DNA of 64,000 nt, taken from contig NZ_JACHHW010000001.1 of the NCBI RefSeq assembly GCF_014202945.1, forward strand, positions 434,001-498,000. The letters are read 5' to 3'. The position numbers were made by a program, and so were the translations under genes. Below, piece by piece: positions 46,697-54,743 of this stretch; position 1 is the first letter of the stretch, and each line of letters begins with the position of its first letter. The notes under the pieces are model-generated. The model did no database searches. It was not told the origin of the DNA and saw only the letters and a program-made list of their open reading frames with translations. Source of the stretch: Zhongshania antarctica. Its GTDB lineage: Bacteria; Pseudomonadota; Gammaproteobacteria; Pseudomonadales; Spongiibacteraceae.

Positions 46697-46713
46697 TGAC
46701 ACTCACAATGCCA
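46697..46713. promoter_or_regulatory. Palindromic operator, site D (one mismatch)
   Basis: TGACAC-TCACA-ATGCCA matches the shared element at 11 of 12 conserved bases. It overlaps a TTGACA hexamer and lies 49 bp before the metallo-hydrolase ATG. Confidence 0.6.
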
Positions 46714-46762
46714 ATATAAGCATTCTAATATTAATAAACGCCAATTGATGCCGGAATAGGTA

Positions 46763-47830
46763 ATGAAAAAATACAATAAATTGATAAGCCTGCTGTTCCT
46801 TTGCGTTCTTACTGGCTGCATGCCGTCGGGCCTCAGCAACCTGATTCTCGAAAAAGGCATGACGGCGCGCATGTCGGCCAATACCCTAGCTGAACTCAAC
46901 GACGGCCTGCACCTTGCGCTTTGCGGCGCCGGCGGACCGATGCCAGCGCCCAATGCGTCTGGCCCCTGCGTACTCGTTATTGCTGGCGAGCGCATGTTTG
47001 TTGTTGATGCGGGCACCGATGGCGTTAGAAACATTGCGCGCATGGGCTACCCGATTAACCAGCTTGAAGCGGTTTTCCTCACTCACTTTCACTCCGATCA
47101 CATCGACGGCTTAGGTGAAATGGGTACGCTGCGCTGGGCGAGCGGCGCAAACGCATCGCCACTGCGCGTTTATGGTCCCGATGGGGTCGACAATGTTGTC
47201 GACGGTTTCAACCTCAGCTACGGCCAAGATGCCCTTTACCGCCACGCCCACCACGGCGACGTCGTCGCGCCAATGAGCGGCGCTGGGCTGGTGGCGCAGG
47301 GATTTAGCAAACCAGCGCAAGGTGAGCTTACTGTGCTGCTTGCAGATGAAAATTTGACCATTGAAGCCTTGGCCGTTAACCACGCCCCAATTGATCCGGC
47401 GGTTGCTTACCGCTTTAGCTATAAAGGACGCACACTGCTGATTAGCGGCGACACGGTAAAATCAGCAAACATTGCAAAATTTGCGAAGAACATCGACCTG
47501 CTCCTGCACGAAGCACTGGCGCCCAATTTGGTTACCATGATGAACGAGGTGGCTCATAAGACCGGCAATACCGTTATGGAGCATATAACACATGACATCT
47601 TGAATTATCACGCCAGCCCCGTCGAAGCCGCAGAAACTGCGCGAGATGCGAACGTTGGCCACTTAGTGTATTACCATATTGTGCCGCCGCTGGTGATTCC
47701 TGGACAAAAAGCGCTTTACCTTAATGGCGCAGAAAAAATATTTAAAAATTACACCATTGGCGAAGACGGCGTAGCCTTCAGTCTGCCTGCAGGCTCCAAA
47801 AAAATAATTCAGACGCAACACGGACTATAG
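46763..47830 (+). CDS. Lipoprotein metallo-beta-lactamase-fold hydrolase (AtsA/RNase Z-like)
   Basis: A 355-aa lipoprotein (signal MKKYNKLISLLFLCVLTGC, lipobox LTGC) with a metallo-beta-lactamase fold: LTHFHSDHIDGLGEM is the HxHxDH zinc motif, with VVDAGTDGV before it and RTLLISGDTVKSANI and LLHEAL later. The HFHSDHIDGLGE form and AGTDG resemble the metallo-type arylsulfatase/ribonuclease-Z-like group that includes Pseudoalteromonas AtsA. If so it is a second, unrelated type of sulfate-ester hydrolase in the island; this is a recollection, not a search result. Operator D precedes it. Confidence 0.8.
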   Translation: MKKYNKLISLLFLCVLTGCMPSGLSNLILEKGMTARMSANTLAELNDGLHLALCGAGGPMPAPNASGPCVLVIAGERMFVVDAGTDGVRNIARMGYPINQLEAVFLTHFHSDHIDGLGEMGTLRWASGANASPLRVYGPDGVDNVVDGFNLSYGQDALYRHAHHGDVVAPMSGAGLVAQGFSKPAQGELTVLLADENLTIEALAVNHAPIDPAVAYRFSYKGRTLLISGDTVKSANIAKFAKNIDLLLHEALAPNLVTMMNEVAHKTGNTVMEHITHDILNYHASPVEAAETARDANVGHLVYYHIVPPLVIPGQKALYLNGAEKIFKNYTIGEDGVAFSLPAGSKKIIQTQHGL

Positions 47831-48140
47831 GCAGGCACCAAACATAGTCTGCGTCGCTTAGCGGCGACTACATCCCTATAACATAGCGCGGGGAAAATCG
47901 GCCTCTCGCTATGGCAAATTTAAGCTAATTTCTTCTGAACGCACATTTTTAACAAAGCTGCTATACCTTGTAGCGACAGTGTGATGACCACTTTTTGCCA
48001 ATGTGATTTGCCCTACTCGTGGCGGCGTTGATTAAGAATCAGTGAACTCCTAGCGGCAAAGTGGCTCTAAGCTTGCGTTGTCACCATCTGCTATTATTCA
48101 TCTCTCAGCGACAATTTTTAGGTTTTAAACGGGGAAAAAC
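47831..48140. other. 310-bp intergenic region, no gene seen
   Basis: No coding signal. It contains a short inverted repeat (CATAGCG at 47882-47888 with CGCTATG at 47907-47913) that could end the metallo-hydrolase transcript, and presumably the promoter of the small gene at 48141. No shared operator copy is present. Confidence 0.4.
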
Positions 48141-48326
48141 ATGGAACTTCAGATTACGGGTGTACTCGGATTTCTTATTTTTATCGCCGATATTTGGGCC
48201 ATTCTCAATATTGTGCAAAGTAAGGAAAGCTCCGCCACCAAGTTATTATGGATTGTCTTAATCCTGTTTTTACCTGTGCTCGGCCTAGCTATCTGGTGGT
48301 TTGCCGGTCCTCGCGACCCACGCTAA
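48141..48326 (+). CDS. Small membrane protein, PLDc_N-like
   Basis: A 61-aa protein with two hydrophobic helices (ITGVLGFLIFIADIWAILNI and TKLLWIVLILFLPVLGLAIW) ending WWFAGPRDPR. The pattern, with KLLWIVLILFLPVLG, matches the phospholipase-D nuclease N-terminal-like (PLDc_N) small-protein group. A GGGGAAAAAC stretch supports ATG 48141. Function unknown. Confidence 0.75.
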   Translation: MELQITGVLGFLIFIADIWAILNIVQSKESSATKLLWIVLILFLPVLGLAIWWFAGPRDPR

Positions 48327-48380
48327 CTTCACCAATAAATGCATTAATCAACGCTAGGGAATAAACCTCCCGTGGAAACC

Positions 48381-49445
48381 ATGCCCCAAAAATCGGCTAA
48401 TTGGCCGCTTAAAATCATTGCTATTCTGGCCATACTCTACACCCTACAGGTGGCCAGAGACGTCATGCTGCCAATTACCTTGGCGCTCATTTTTTCGCTG
48501 TTATTAAGCCCCGTCGTAAGTCGCTTACAAGCCTTGCGCCTACCGCGCAGCCTCGCGGCGCTGCTGGTGATGGGCGTTTGCCTAGGCATAGCCGGTGCTG
48601 GTGTTTACGCCCTAGCCAAACCCGCAAGCGAGTGGCTACAACGTGTGCCGGAGGCGGTTGAAATTGTTCGTGAGCAGCTGAGCAGCGTCAATGCCGACAG
48701 TCCCGACGTTGATGCCGCCACCCGCAGTATCGACTCGCTCGCCGAAGAGCTCAGTACCACCCCCGGCAATCCCGGATTAACCAAGGTGGTGATTAGCGAT
48801 GCGGGCTGGCGCTCGGAGCTGGGCGAAACCGCGAAGAATTTTGGGGTTTACGGTACGCTGAGTATTATTCTCTTATTCTTCCTACTAACGTCTGGGGAAG
48901 CTTTAATGCGGCGTTTTATTCATAGCCTACCCACACAGCGCGACAAAGCCGTGGTCACCCGAATAGCCGAGCGCGCCCAAACTCAGATGTCCCGCTATTT
49001 AATGACGATTACCGCCGTCAATGTTTCAGTCGGCTGTATAACGGCACTTGCATTATATGTCTTAGATTTTCCTGACCCCGCGCTATGGGGCGCAGTAGCG
49101 GCATTGTTGCGCTACATCCCCTATCTTGGGGTCAGTATGACCTTGATTCTGCTGAGCATAGTAAGCGCGGTGAGCTACCCGACCGCCGCCGCCATGATCG
49201 TAGTACCAGTAAGTTATGGGCTGTTTACCGCTGGCATTGGCCAGTTTGTCGACCCCTTCGTACACGGCTTCCGCTTCAGCCTCAATCCGATTGTGGTGTT
49301 TCTGTGGATTTTTTTCTGGGGCTGGCTGTGGGGGGCACCTGGCGTATTGCTGGCAGTGCCACTCCTCACGCTGTTCCAAGTGGTTTGCCAGCACACAGAG
49401 CGCCTGCTCCCCATCGCCCATATTATAGGAAATACCGATGACTAA
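48381..49445 (+). CDS. AI-2E/PerM-family transporter
   Basis: Integral membrane protein of the AI-2E transporter (PerM) superfamily, about 354 aa. N-terminal helices (LKIIAILAILYTLQVARDVM, LPITLALIFSLLLSPVV), a soluble middle segment (about 85-150), then further helices ending PGVLLAVPLLTLFQVVCQ, with the conserved LRYIPYLG segment. Start chosen at ATG 48381; a GTG at 48372 is an alternative. It overlaps the amidoligase by 8 bp, so the four genes from here to 51538 probably form one operon. Substrate unknown. Confidence 0.85.
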   Translation: MPQKSANWPLKIIAILAILYTLQVARDVMLPITLALIFSLLLSPVVSRLQALRLPRSLAALLVMGVCLGIAGAGVYALAKPASEWLQRVPEAVEIVREQLSSVNADSPDVDAATRSIDSLAEELSTTPGNPGLTKVVISDAGWRSELGETAKNFGVYGTLSIILLFFLLTSGEALMRRFIHSLPTQRDKAVVTRIAERAQTQMSRYLMTITAVNVSVGCITALALYVLDFPDPALWGAVAALLRYIPYLGVSMTLILLSIVSAVSYPTAAAMIVVPVSYGLFTAGIGQFVDPFVHGFRFSLNPIVVFLWIFFWGWLWGAPGVLLAVPLLTLFQVVCQHTERLLPIAHIIGNTDD

Positions 49446-50454
49446 GCCCTTAGATGCCTATCGCAAGCAACTTTGGCCACTGCCGATACAATTGCATACC
49501 CATACCGGTGATGTGCGCCGACTCGGGGTGGAAATTGAATTTACCGGCATGGAAATAGACGCCATTGTCGACAGCATTATTAATCAATACGGTGGCCGCG
49601 CCGAACCTCTCTCTGACTACGAGATCAATGTTGTGGAGACGTCGCTGGGCCAATTTGGTGTTGAGCTAGATTTTTCATACATCAAGCGCATCAGCCGCGA
49701 GCGTCATGAATCTGCCGACAGCAACGACCTTGAAGAATTGGCCGAAGCCATTGTGGGCGCTATCGCCAAACAGTTGGTGCCCTTTGAAGTTGTTGCGCCA
49801 CCCATCGACATGACGGATTTATGGCAGCTAGAAGACCTTTTTCTAACGCTGCGCAATAGCGATGCCCAAGGCACCCACGCCTCGGCCAAAAACGCCTTTG
49901 GCCTGCAGCTCAACCCCGAGATGCCAGATTGTGAAGCCGCCACTATTCTCAATTATTTGCGCGCCTTTTTATGTCTGTACGAGTGGCTAAAAATGCGGTG
50001 CGATGTCGACTTCAGTCGCCGCTTAACTTCCTATGTTGACCCTTTTGGCAAAGACTATATACGCAAGATTCTCAAACCCAGCTATGAACCCACTATCGAA
50101 GAGCTGATTGACGATTACTTGGAGTTTAACCCTACCCGCAACCGCGCCTTAGATATGCTGCCATTGTTCGCCCATATCGACGAGCCACGGCTGCGCGCCA
50201 AAGTGGATGACGACCGCGTGAAAGCCCGGCCGACCCTGCACTATCGCCTGCCTAATAGCTTAATTGACGATCCGCAATGGGGTTTAATTCACCCCTACCG
50301 CGACTGGCTGCAAGTGGACAATTTGGCCATGGACAAAGCCCGTCTCGAAACGGTGTGTCGGGCTTACCGCAATTATTTAGATAACCCAACCGCCAATTTA
50401 TTCACCAATTGGTCGCACAGCGTTAGCCAATGGTTAATACCGGAGCTACTGTGA
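49438..50454 (+). CDS. Amidoligase-family enzyme
   Basis: Carboxylate-amine ligase of the glutamine-synthetase-like amidoligase_2 group, 338 aa. Key visible features are the catalytic-strand motif RLGVEIEFTGMEID near residue 28 (Glu residues for Mg-ATP), GQFGVELDFSY, and HASAKNAFGLQLNPEMPDCE with RAFLCLYEWL. These enzymes form amide bonds between a carboxylate and an amine; the product here is unknown. The downstream glutamine amidotransferase-like gene begins with GTG overlapping its TGA. Confidence 0.83.
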   Translation: MTKPLDAYRKQLWPLPIQLHTHTGDVRRLGVEIEFTGMEIDAIVDSIINQYGGRAEPLSDYEINVVETSLGQFGVELDFSYIKRISRERHESADSNDLEELAEAIVGAIAKQLVPFEVVAPPIDMTDLWQLEDLFLTLRNSDAQGTHASAKNAFGLQLNPEMPDCEAATILNYLRAFLCLYEWLKMRCDVDFSRRLTSYVDPFGKDYIRKILKPSYEPTIEELIDDYLEFNPTRNRALDMLPLFAHIDEPRLRAKVDDDRVKARPTLHYRLPNSLIDDPQWGLIHPYRDWLQVDNLAMDKARLETVCRAYRNYLDNPTANLFTNWSHSVSQWLIPELL

Positions 50455-51116
50455 GTCGACCATTAATTGGCGTTACCGGCGACGACACGCGCCTGCCGCT
50501 GGCATGGTGGTTTATTCGCTTGGCGCTACAGCGCTGTGGCGCTGAGGCCTACCGCCTCACACCAAGCCACAGCGCCATACCCAAAAGTCTGGACGGTATC
50601 ATTATCAGTGGCGGCGACGACATTGATCAGCGCCTCTATATGCCAGACGCGCCGGAAATTGCGCCGATTAACCGCGAGCGCGATCGTTTTGAAATGATTG
50701 CCTTAGAACTTAGTCTGAGCCGAAATTTGCCAATACTCGGCATCTGTCGCGGCGCGCAATTAATGAACGTGGTGCTCGGTGGCACCCTGCATATCGATTT
50801 AGGAGAGATGCGCCGCCTAACCTCAAACAAACGCATGTTGCTACCGCGTAAAACTCTACACGTAGAAACCTATAGCAAGCTTTTCGATATTCTTGGCAAA
50901 GAGCAATGCAAAATAAATAGCCTTCACCACCAAGCCATTAAAGATCTTGGCGAGGGCCTGCAGATTGCAGGCCGTGATTCAGATTTTATCGTACAAGCCG
51001 TAGAAGACCCCGAACACCGCTGCCGTATCGGTGTCCAGTGGCACCCAGAATACCTGCCTTTTCAAGCGCGGCAATTACATTTATTCCGGCATCTGGTTGC
51101 GAGTGCCCGCCTGTGA
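50451..51116 (+). CDS. Class-I glutamine amidotransferase / gamma-glutamyl hydrolase (PuuD-like)
   Basis: Peptidase C26-type GATase of 221 aa. The start is GTG 50451, a GTGA overlap with the amidoligase stop; an ATG at 50430 would lie inside that gene. The catalytic triad is visible: Cys in ILGICRGAQLMNVVLGG, His and Glu in IGVQWHPEYLPF, and an SGGDDID loop near residue 45. It resembles gamma-glutamyl-GABA hydrolase PuuD. With the amidoligase it could trim or remodel a gamma-glutamyl amide. Confidence 0.87.
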   Translation: MSRPLIGVTGDDTRLPLAWWFIRLALQRCGAEAYRLTPSHSAIPKSLDGIIISGGDDIDQRLYMPDAPEIAPINRERDRFEMIALELSLSRNLPILGICRGAQLMNVVLGGTLHIDLGEMRRLTSNKRMLLPRKTLHVETYSKLFDILGKEQCKINSLHHQAIKDLGEGLQIAGRDSDFIVQAVEDPEHRCRIGVQWHPEYLPFQARQLHLFRHLVASARL

Positions 51117-51538
51117 TTTCCTCTTATCTACTCTTGTTTACGGTTGCCTTTGGCGCCGCCACCCTGCTGCCCTTTTACTCTGAGATTTTATTGGTAAGCC
51201 AGTTGCGCGAAGGCCTGCACCCCGGCTGGCTATGGCTGGCCGCCACCACCGGCAATACCTTGGGCGCCGGCGTGAATTGGTGGATGGGCGCAAAACTTGT
51301 GCAATACGCTGACCGGCGGTGGTTTCCGGCCCGCAAGGCAGACATCCAGCGCGCCCAAAACTGGTTTACCCGCTACGGCCAATGGACCTTACTCATGTCG
51401 TGGATGCCCATTGGCGGGGACGCCCTCACCGTGGTTGGCGGTATGATGAAGGTGCCCGCCCCCGCTTTTTTCATCTTGGTTGGCATTGGCAAAGGCGTGC
51501 GTTATGCCCTGGTAATTATTGGTTTAGCCGCCTTTTAA
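51113..51538 (+). CDS. YqaA/DedA-like membrane protein
   Basis: A 141-aa membrane protein of the YqaA (SNARE-associated/DedA-like) group, starting at GTG 51113 and overlapping the GATase stop (GTGA). Residues 1-17 and 38-52 are hydrophobic; family-like segments are ATTGNTLGAGVNWWMGA and SWMPIGGDALTVVGGMM. Closely coupled to the amidoligase and GATase, so a membrane transport role for their product is plausible but inferred. Confidence 0.82.
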   Translation: MISSYLLLFTVAFGAATLLPFYSEILLVSQLREGLHPGWLWLAATTGNTLGAGVNWWMGAKLVQYADRRWFPARKADIQRAQNWFTRYGQWTLLMSWMPIGGDALTVVGGMMKVPAPAFFILVGIGKGVRYALVIIGLAAF

Positions 51539-51587
51539 GCGCAAATCAGCGTAGAATAAGGCCTCCTGAAATACCGCGAGTTAGCCC

Positions 51588-52124
51588 ATGGCCTTAAATG
51601 CCACGCTGTTCAAAACCACCCTCGATGTCAGTGATATTCGTCGGCACTATTATCAAACCCATCAGTTTACGGTGGCACGCCACCCCTCAGAGACCGATGA
51701 ACGCATGATGCTGCGAATTCTCGCCTTTGCGCTTTATGCCGATGAGTATCTTGAGTTTACCAAGGGCCTGAGCACTGACGACGAACCCGATTTATGGCTT
51801 AAGTCGCTTACCGGCGAAATAGACCTGTGGATCGAACTCGGCCTCCCCAGCGAAAAACGCATGCGCAAGGCGCGCGGCATTGCCAAACAAGTTGTACTGT
51901 TAATTTACGGCGGTCGCACGGCACAAATGTGGTGGGACGAACACGGCGCGAAAATCAGTCGTTACGGCAATGTTCGGGTCATTGAAGTGAACCCAGAAGA
52001 CTCCGCTGTGCTCACCGCGATGGCTCAGCGCACCATGAAACTACAGTGCACAATCGACGAAGGCTCGGTGTGGTTTTCTGACGCCACCAGCAATGTTGAC
52101 GTACAACTGATTAACCGCTGCTAA
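51588..52124 (+). CDS. YaeQ-family protein
   Basis: A 178-aa protein of the YaeQ family, with the typical start MALNATLFKTTLDVSDIRRHYY and a PD-(D/E)XK-nuclease-like fold. Visible landmarks are RHPSETDERMMLRILAFALY, PDLWLKSLTGEIDLWIELGLP and VVLLIYGG. YaeQ is reported to affect RfaH-dependent expression in enterics; the role in this lineage is unknown. It follows the amidoligase operon by 49 bp and may be a separate unit. Confidence 0.88.
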   Translation: MALNATLFKTTLDVSDIRRHYYQTHQFTVARHPSETDERMMLRILAFALYADEYLEFTKGLSTDDEPDLWLKSLTGEIDLWIELGLPSEKRMRKARGIAKQVVLLIYGGRTAQMWWDEHGAKISRYGNVRVIEVNPEDSAVLTAMAQRTMKLQCTIDEGSVWFSDATSNVDVQLINRC

Positions 52125-52233
52125 ACAAAAAAGAGGGCGAGAACCCAAGCTCTAAAATGACTGTATTTACGTAGAGACTGGGTCTTCAATCACTTATGCA
52201 AGGCTCTTTTAAAGAGCGCACCGGAGAGCGCAT

Positions 52234-52662
52234 ATGTTTCGTTTTTTAATAGTCATCGGCGTCAGCGCACTAACTGCCTGTAGCAATGCCCCGATAAAAA
52301 GCAAGGCCAGCACGCAATTCGCTCCCTGCCCCAGCGCCCCCCACTGCGTATCCAGCTTAGAAACCGGCAGTAAACACATTGCCGCCATTTCGATTAATTC
52401 AGCTCAGGAGTGGCAGCGGCTGCAAGCAACGCTATTAGCCATGCCCCGCACCGAGGCCGTCGAGCGCCAAGCCCAATACCTCCACGCGGTGAGTCACAGT
52501 GCAATTATGCGCTACAAAGATGACATTGAATTGCGCTATAGCCCAAATGAAAATCGCGTCGATGTACGCAGCGCATCACGCATTGGCTACTACGATTTTG
52601 AGGTTAATCGCACACGCATCGAAGCACTGCGCGAGCAGTTTAATGCCGGGCACGCACCTTAA
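52234..52662 (+). CDS. DUF1499 lipoprotein
   Basis: A 142-aa lipoprotein (signal MFRFLIVIGVSALTAC, lipobox LTAC) with the DUF1499 features CPSAPHCVSSL, HAVSHSAIMRYKDDIELRYS and VDVRSASRIGYYDFEVNRTR. Function unknown. It is convergent with the AraC-type gene and the stop codons overlap by 4 bp. Confidence 0.85.
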   Translation: MFRFLIVIGVSALTACSNAPIKSKASTQFAPCPSAPHCVSSLETGSKHIAAISINSAQEWQRLQATLLAMPRTEAVERQAQYLHAVSHSAIMRYKDDIELRYSPNENRVDVRSASRIGYYDFEVNRTRIEALREQFNAGHAP

Positions 52663-53702
52663 GTCGAGATCTGCTGCTGATAACGCCGCGGAGACAAACC
52701 GGTTTCCCGCTTAAATGCGCGATTAAATGCGCTTTGTTCTGAATAGCCTAACAATAGTGCTATTTCACTTAAGGTGAGCCGCTTATCCCGCAGATACTCC
52801 TGCGCTAACTGAGTGCGGGTTTGCGCCAAGATCACCTTAAAGCTCAAACCCTGCTCGCTAAGGCGTCGAAACAAGGTGCGCTCCGACATATTCAGGGTCG
52901 CTGCGACCTGCGCAGAATTGGCGCGACCACTTTGCATGGCCCGCAGCAGCGCTTTGCGCAGGCCTTGAATAAACCCTTCGCTATCGGGCAGCACGGCGAG
53001 CGCCGCTTGCGCCTGACGTTCTAATAGTAATTTCAAGCCGGGGTCGCTATTGCTTACCGGCAAATCTAAATACGCCGTGGGAAATTCCAATGCCGTACAG
53101 CTTTGCGCAAAGCCCACCGGCGCGCCAAAAACGTCGATATAGGCTTGGCAATCGTCGGGCTGCGCAAAGGTAAAATTCACCGCCAGAGGGCGCAGGTCGG
53201 GGCGGCCAGTCATTAACCGCAAAAAGCGCAGTAATCCGCCGACGAGTACCTCGTCCGACAAGCGGGTAGACGGCCCGTAATTTGCGCTCCAACTCAAGAT
53301 CATGCGTTCACCCTGCAATTCAATGCTGGCCTTGTCGCCGTCGTGCAGCAGGCCTTGATAGCGCTGAAACTCCAGTAGCGCCTCGGCTACCGTATCGCTG
53401 GCGAGGGTCAAATACCCCAACATGCCCAAATGGGCGGGCTGCACGCGCTGGCCTAAGTCCAAGCCGATATGGCGACGGGGAAAACGCTGTTGCAGGCGGT
53501 CTAATAAAGCCCACCACTGACCAAAGCTAATCCGACTACTGGGGCTAAAGCTTTGCAGCTGGGCATATAATTCGCAGTGAATATCACCTTCGCTGCGTAT
53601 AAAATCGCGAAGCAAACCGGCCAAATCGCCGCTGACCTGCAATTCTGCTAGTTGTAATGCCGCCACCCGTCGCACTCCCAGTATTTGCTCTGAATAGCCC
53701 AC
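52659..53702 (-). CDS. AraC-family transcriptional regulator
   Basis: A 347-aa regulator: N-terminal sensor domain of the arabinose-binding-like type (LGQRVQPAHLGMLGYLTLAS) and a C-terminal double HTH (about 255-345: NSAQVAATLNMSERTLFRRL, LTLSEIALLLGYSEQSAFNR, TGLSPRRYQQQ). It is similar in layout to the OruR/ArgR-like group. Divergent from the fatty-acid hydroxylase gene at 53833 with about 130 bp between, so that gene is its likely target. Confidence 0.92.
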   Translation of the reverse strand: MGYSEQILGVRRVAALQLAELQVSGDLAGLLRDFIRSEGDIHCELYAQLQSFSPSSRISFGQWWALLDRLQQRFPRRHIGLDLGQRVQPAHLGMLGYLTLASDTVAEALLEFQRYQGLLHDGDKASIELQGERMILSWSANYGPSTRLSDEVLVGGLLRFLRLMTGRPDLRPLAVNFTFAQPDDCQAYIDVFGAPVGFAQSCTALEFPTAYLDLPVSNSDPGLKLLLERQAQAALAVLPDSEGFIQGLRKALLRAMQSGRANSAQVAATLNMSERTLFRRLSEQGLSFKVILAQTRTQLAQEYLRDKRLTLSEIALLLGYSEQSAFNRAFKRETGLSPRRYQQQIST

Positions 53703-53832
53703 ATCATCGGCATAATGGCAGGAAATGTCAAAAAGGTGTCTGGCTTAGTCAATTTATTTCCGTCAAGACCGCCTATTCTTAACACTCCAGCGATCATGTA
53801 CTCTGCTGTTTGCTTATTAACGAGGCTTTCTC

Positions 53833-54723
53833 ATGCAAGACGTTCTCCACGCCCTGTTTTTTGTCACGGCCTTTGGGGCACTCTTTCTCGCGATTATTGG
53901 CGCGGAATACCTCTATGTGCGTAAAACCGGCCAAACCGGGGTTTACCACCCCCGCGAGACGCTGGCCAATTTGACCGCGGGCCTGTCCTATAAGGTGGTC
54001 GACGGTATTGCCATTGCGCTGTTCATTCAGGCTTTTTACCTAAGCGTTTCCGAGTGGGGCTTGCAGTGGCAGCCCGAGGCGTCGGTACTGAGTATTGCGG
54101 CGCTCATTGTGTTTATCGATTTTTGCTTTTATGTAAATCACGTCATGATGCACAAGGTGCGCTGGTTTTGGAGCGGCCATATAACCCACCATTCCTCAGA
54201 GCACATGAACTTTTCGACCGCACTGCGCCAAAACTTTACCTTTGCCCTGTCGGGCACCTGGGTATTGTGGTGGCTGCCCGCCGCCTTAGTCGGCTTTGAT
54301 AAGGACTGGGTGCTATTGGCGATTGAAGGTAACTTACTCTATCAGTTCTTTTTGCACACCGAGCAAGTGGGTCGATTGGGCTTTGTCGAAAAAATCATGA
54401 ACACCCCGTCCCATCACCGCGTTCACCACGGCAGTAACCCCGAGCAGATCGATCGCAACTTCGGTGGCATTTTTATCTTCTGGGATAAAATATTCAACAC
54501 CTTCCGCGACGAGGCCGATGCCGGAGTAATCAAATACGGTGTTACGCACATGCCAGCTAAGCCCTACAACCCTTGGTATTTACAAACTCACGGCTGGGTG
54601 GAATTGGCGCAGGATGTGTGGCGTTATAAAGATTTACGGATTTTGTACAAGCACCCTGAATGGGTCGACGAAGTCTATGCGAAAAAGGCAGTCAAAACCG
54701 AGTGGGTGGGCGAAAAGGCCTGA
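53833..54723 (+). CDS. Second fatty-acid hydroxylase/sterol desaturase-family protein
   Basis: A 296-aa membrane protein of the FA_hydroxylase superfamily, distinct from that at 27039. It has membrane helices and the His clusters NHVMMH (about 101-106), GHITHHSSEH (about 115-124) and SHHRVHHGSN (about 194-203), as expected for a di-iron site. The GFVEKIMNTPSHHRVHHG ending is typical of the alkylglycerol monooxygenase/sterol desaturase side. Its neighbour on the other strand is an AraC regulator. Substrate unknown. Confidence 0.87.
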   Translation: MQDVLHALFFVTAFGALFLAIIGAEYLYVRKTGQTGVYHPRETLANLTAGLSYKVVDGIAIALFIQAFYLSVSEWGLQWQPEASVLSIAALIVFIDFCFYVNHVMMHKVRWFWSGHITHHSSEHMNFSTALRQNFTFALSGTWVLWWLPAALVGFDKDWVLLAIEGNLLYQFFLHTEQVGRLGFVEKIMNTPSHHRVHHGSNPEQIDRNFGGIFIFWDKIFNTFRDEADAGVIKYGVTHMPAKPYNPWYLQTHGWVELAQDVWRYKDLRILYKHPEWVDEVYAKKAVKTEWVGEKA

Positions 54724-54743
54724 ACACCTCAGGCCATCGTAAG

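Noticed and set aside
22960-47830. Prophage, integrative element or insertion sequence
   Set aside because: No integrase, transposase, phage gene or clear direct-repeat ends were seen.
48061-48261. 66-aa plus-strand frame before the PLDc_N gene
   Set aside because: The 48141 frame has the family match and a ribosome site; this one overlaps it in another frame.
53717-53745. TGGCAG and ATGTCA words before the second hydroxylase gene
   Set aside because: Spacing is 3 bp, not 5, so it does not fit the operator.
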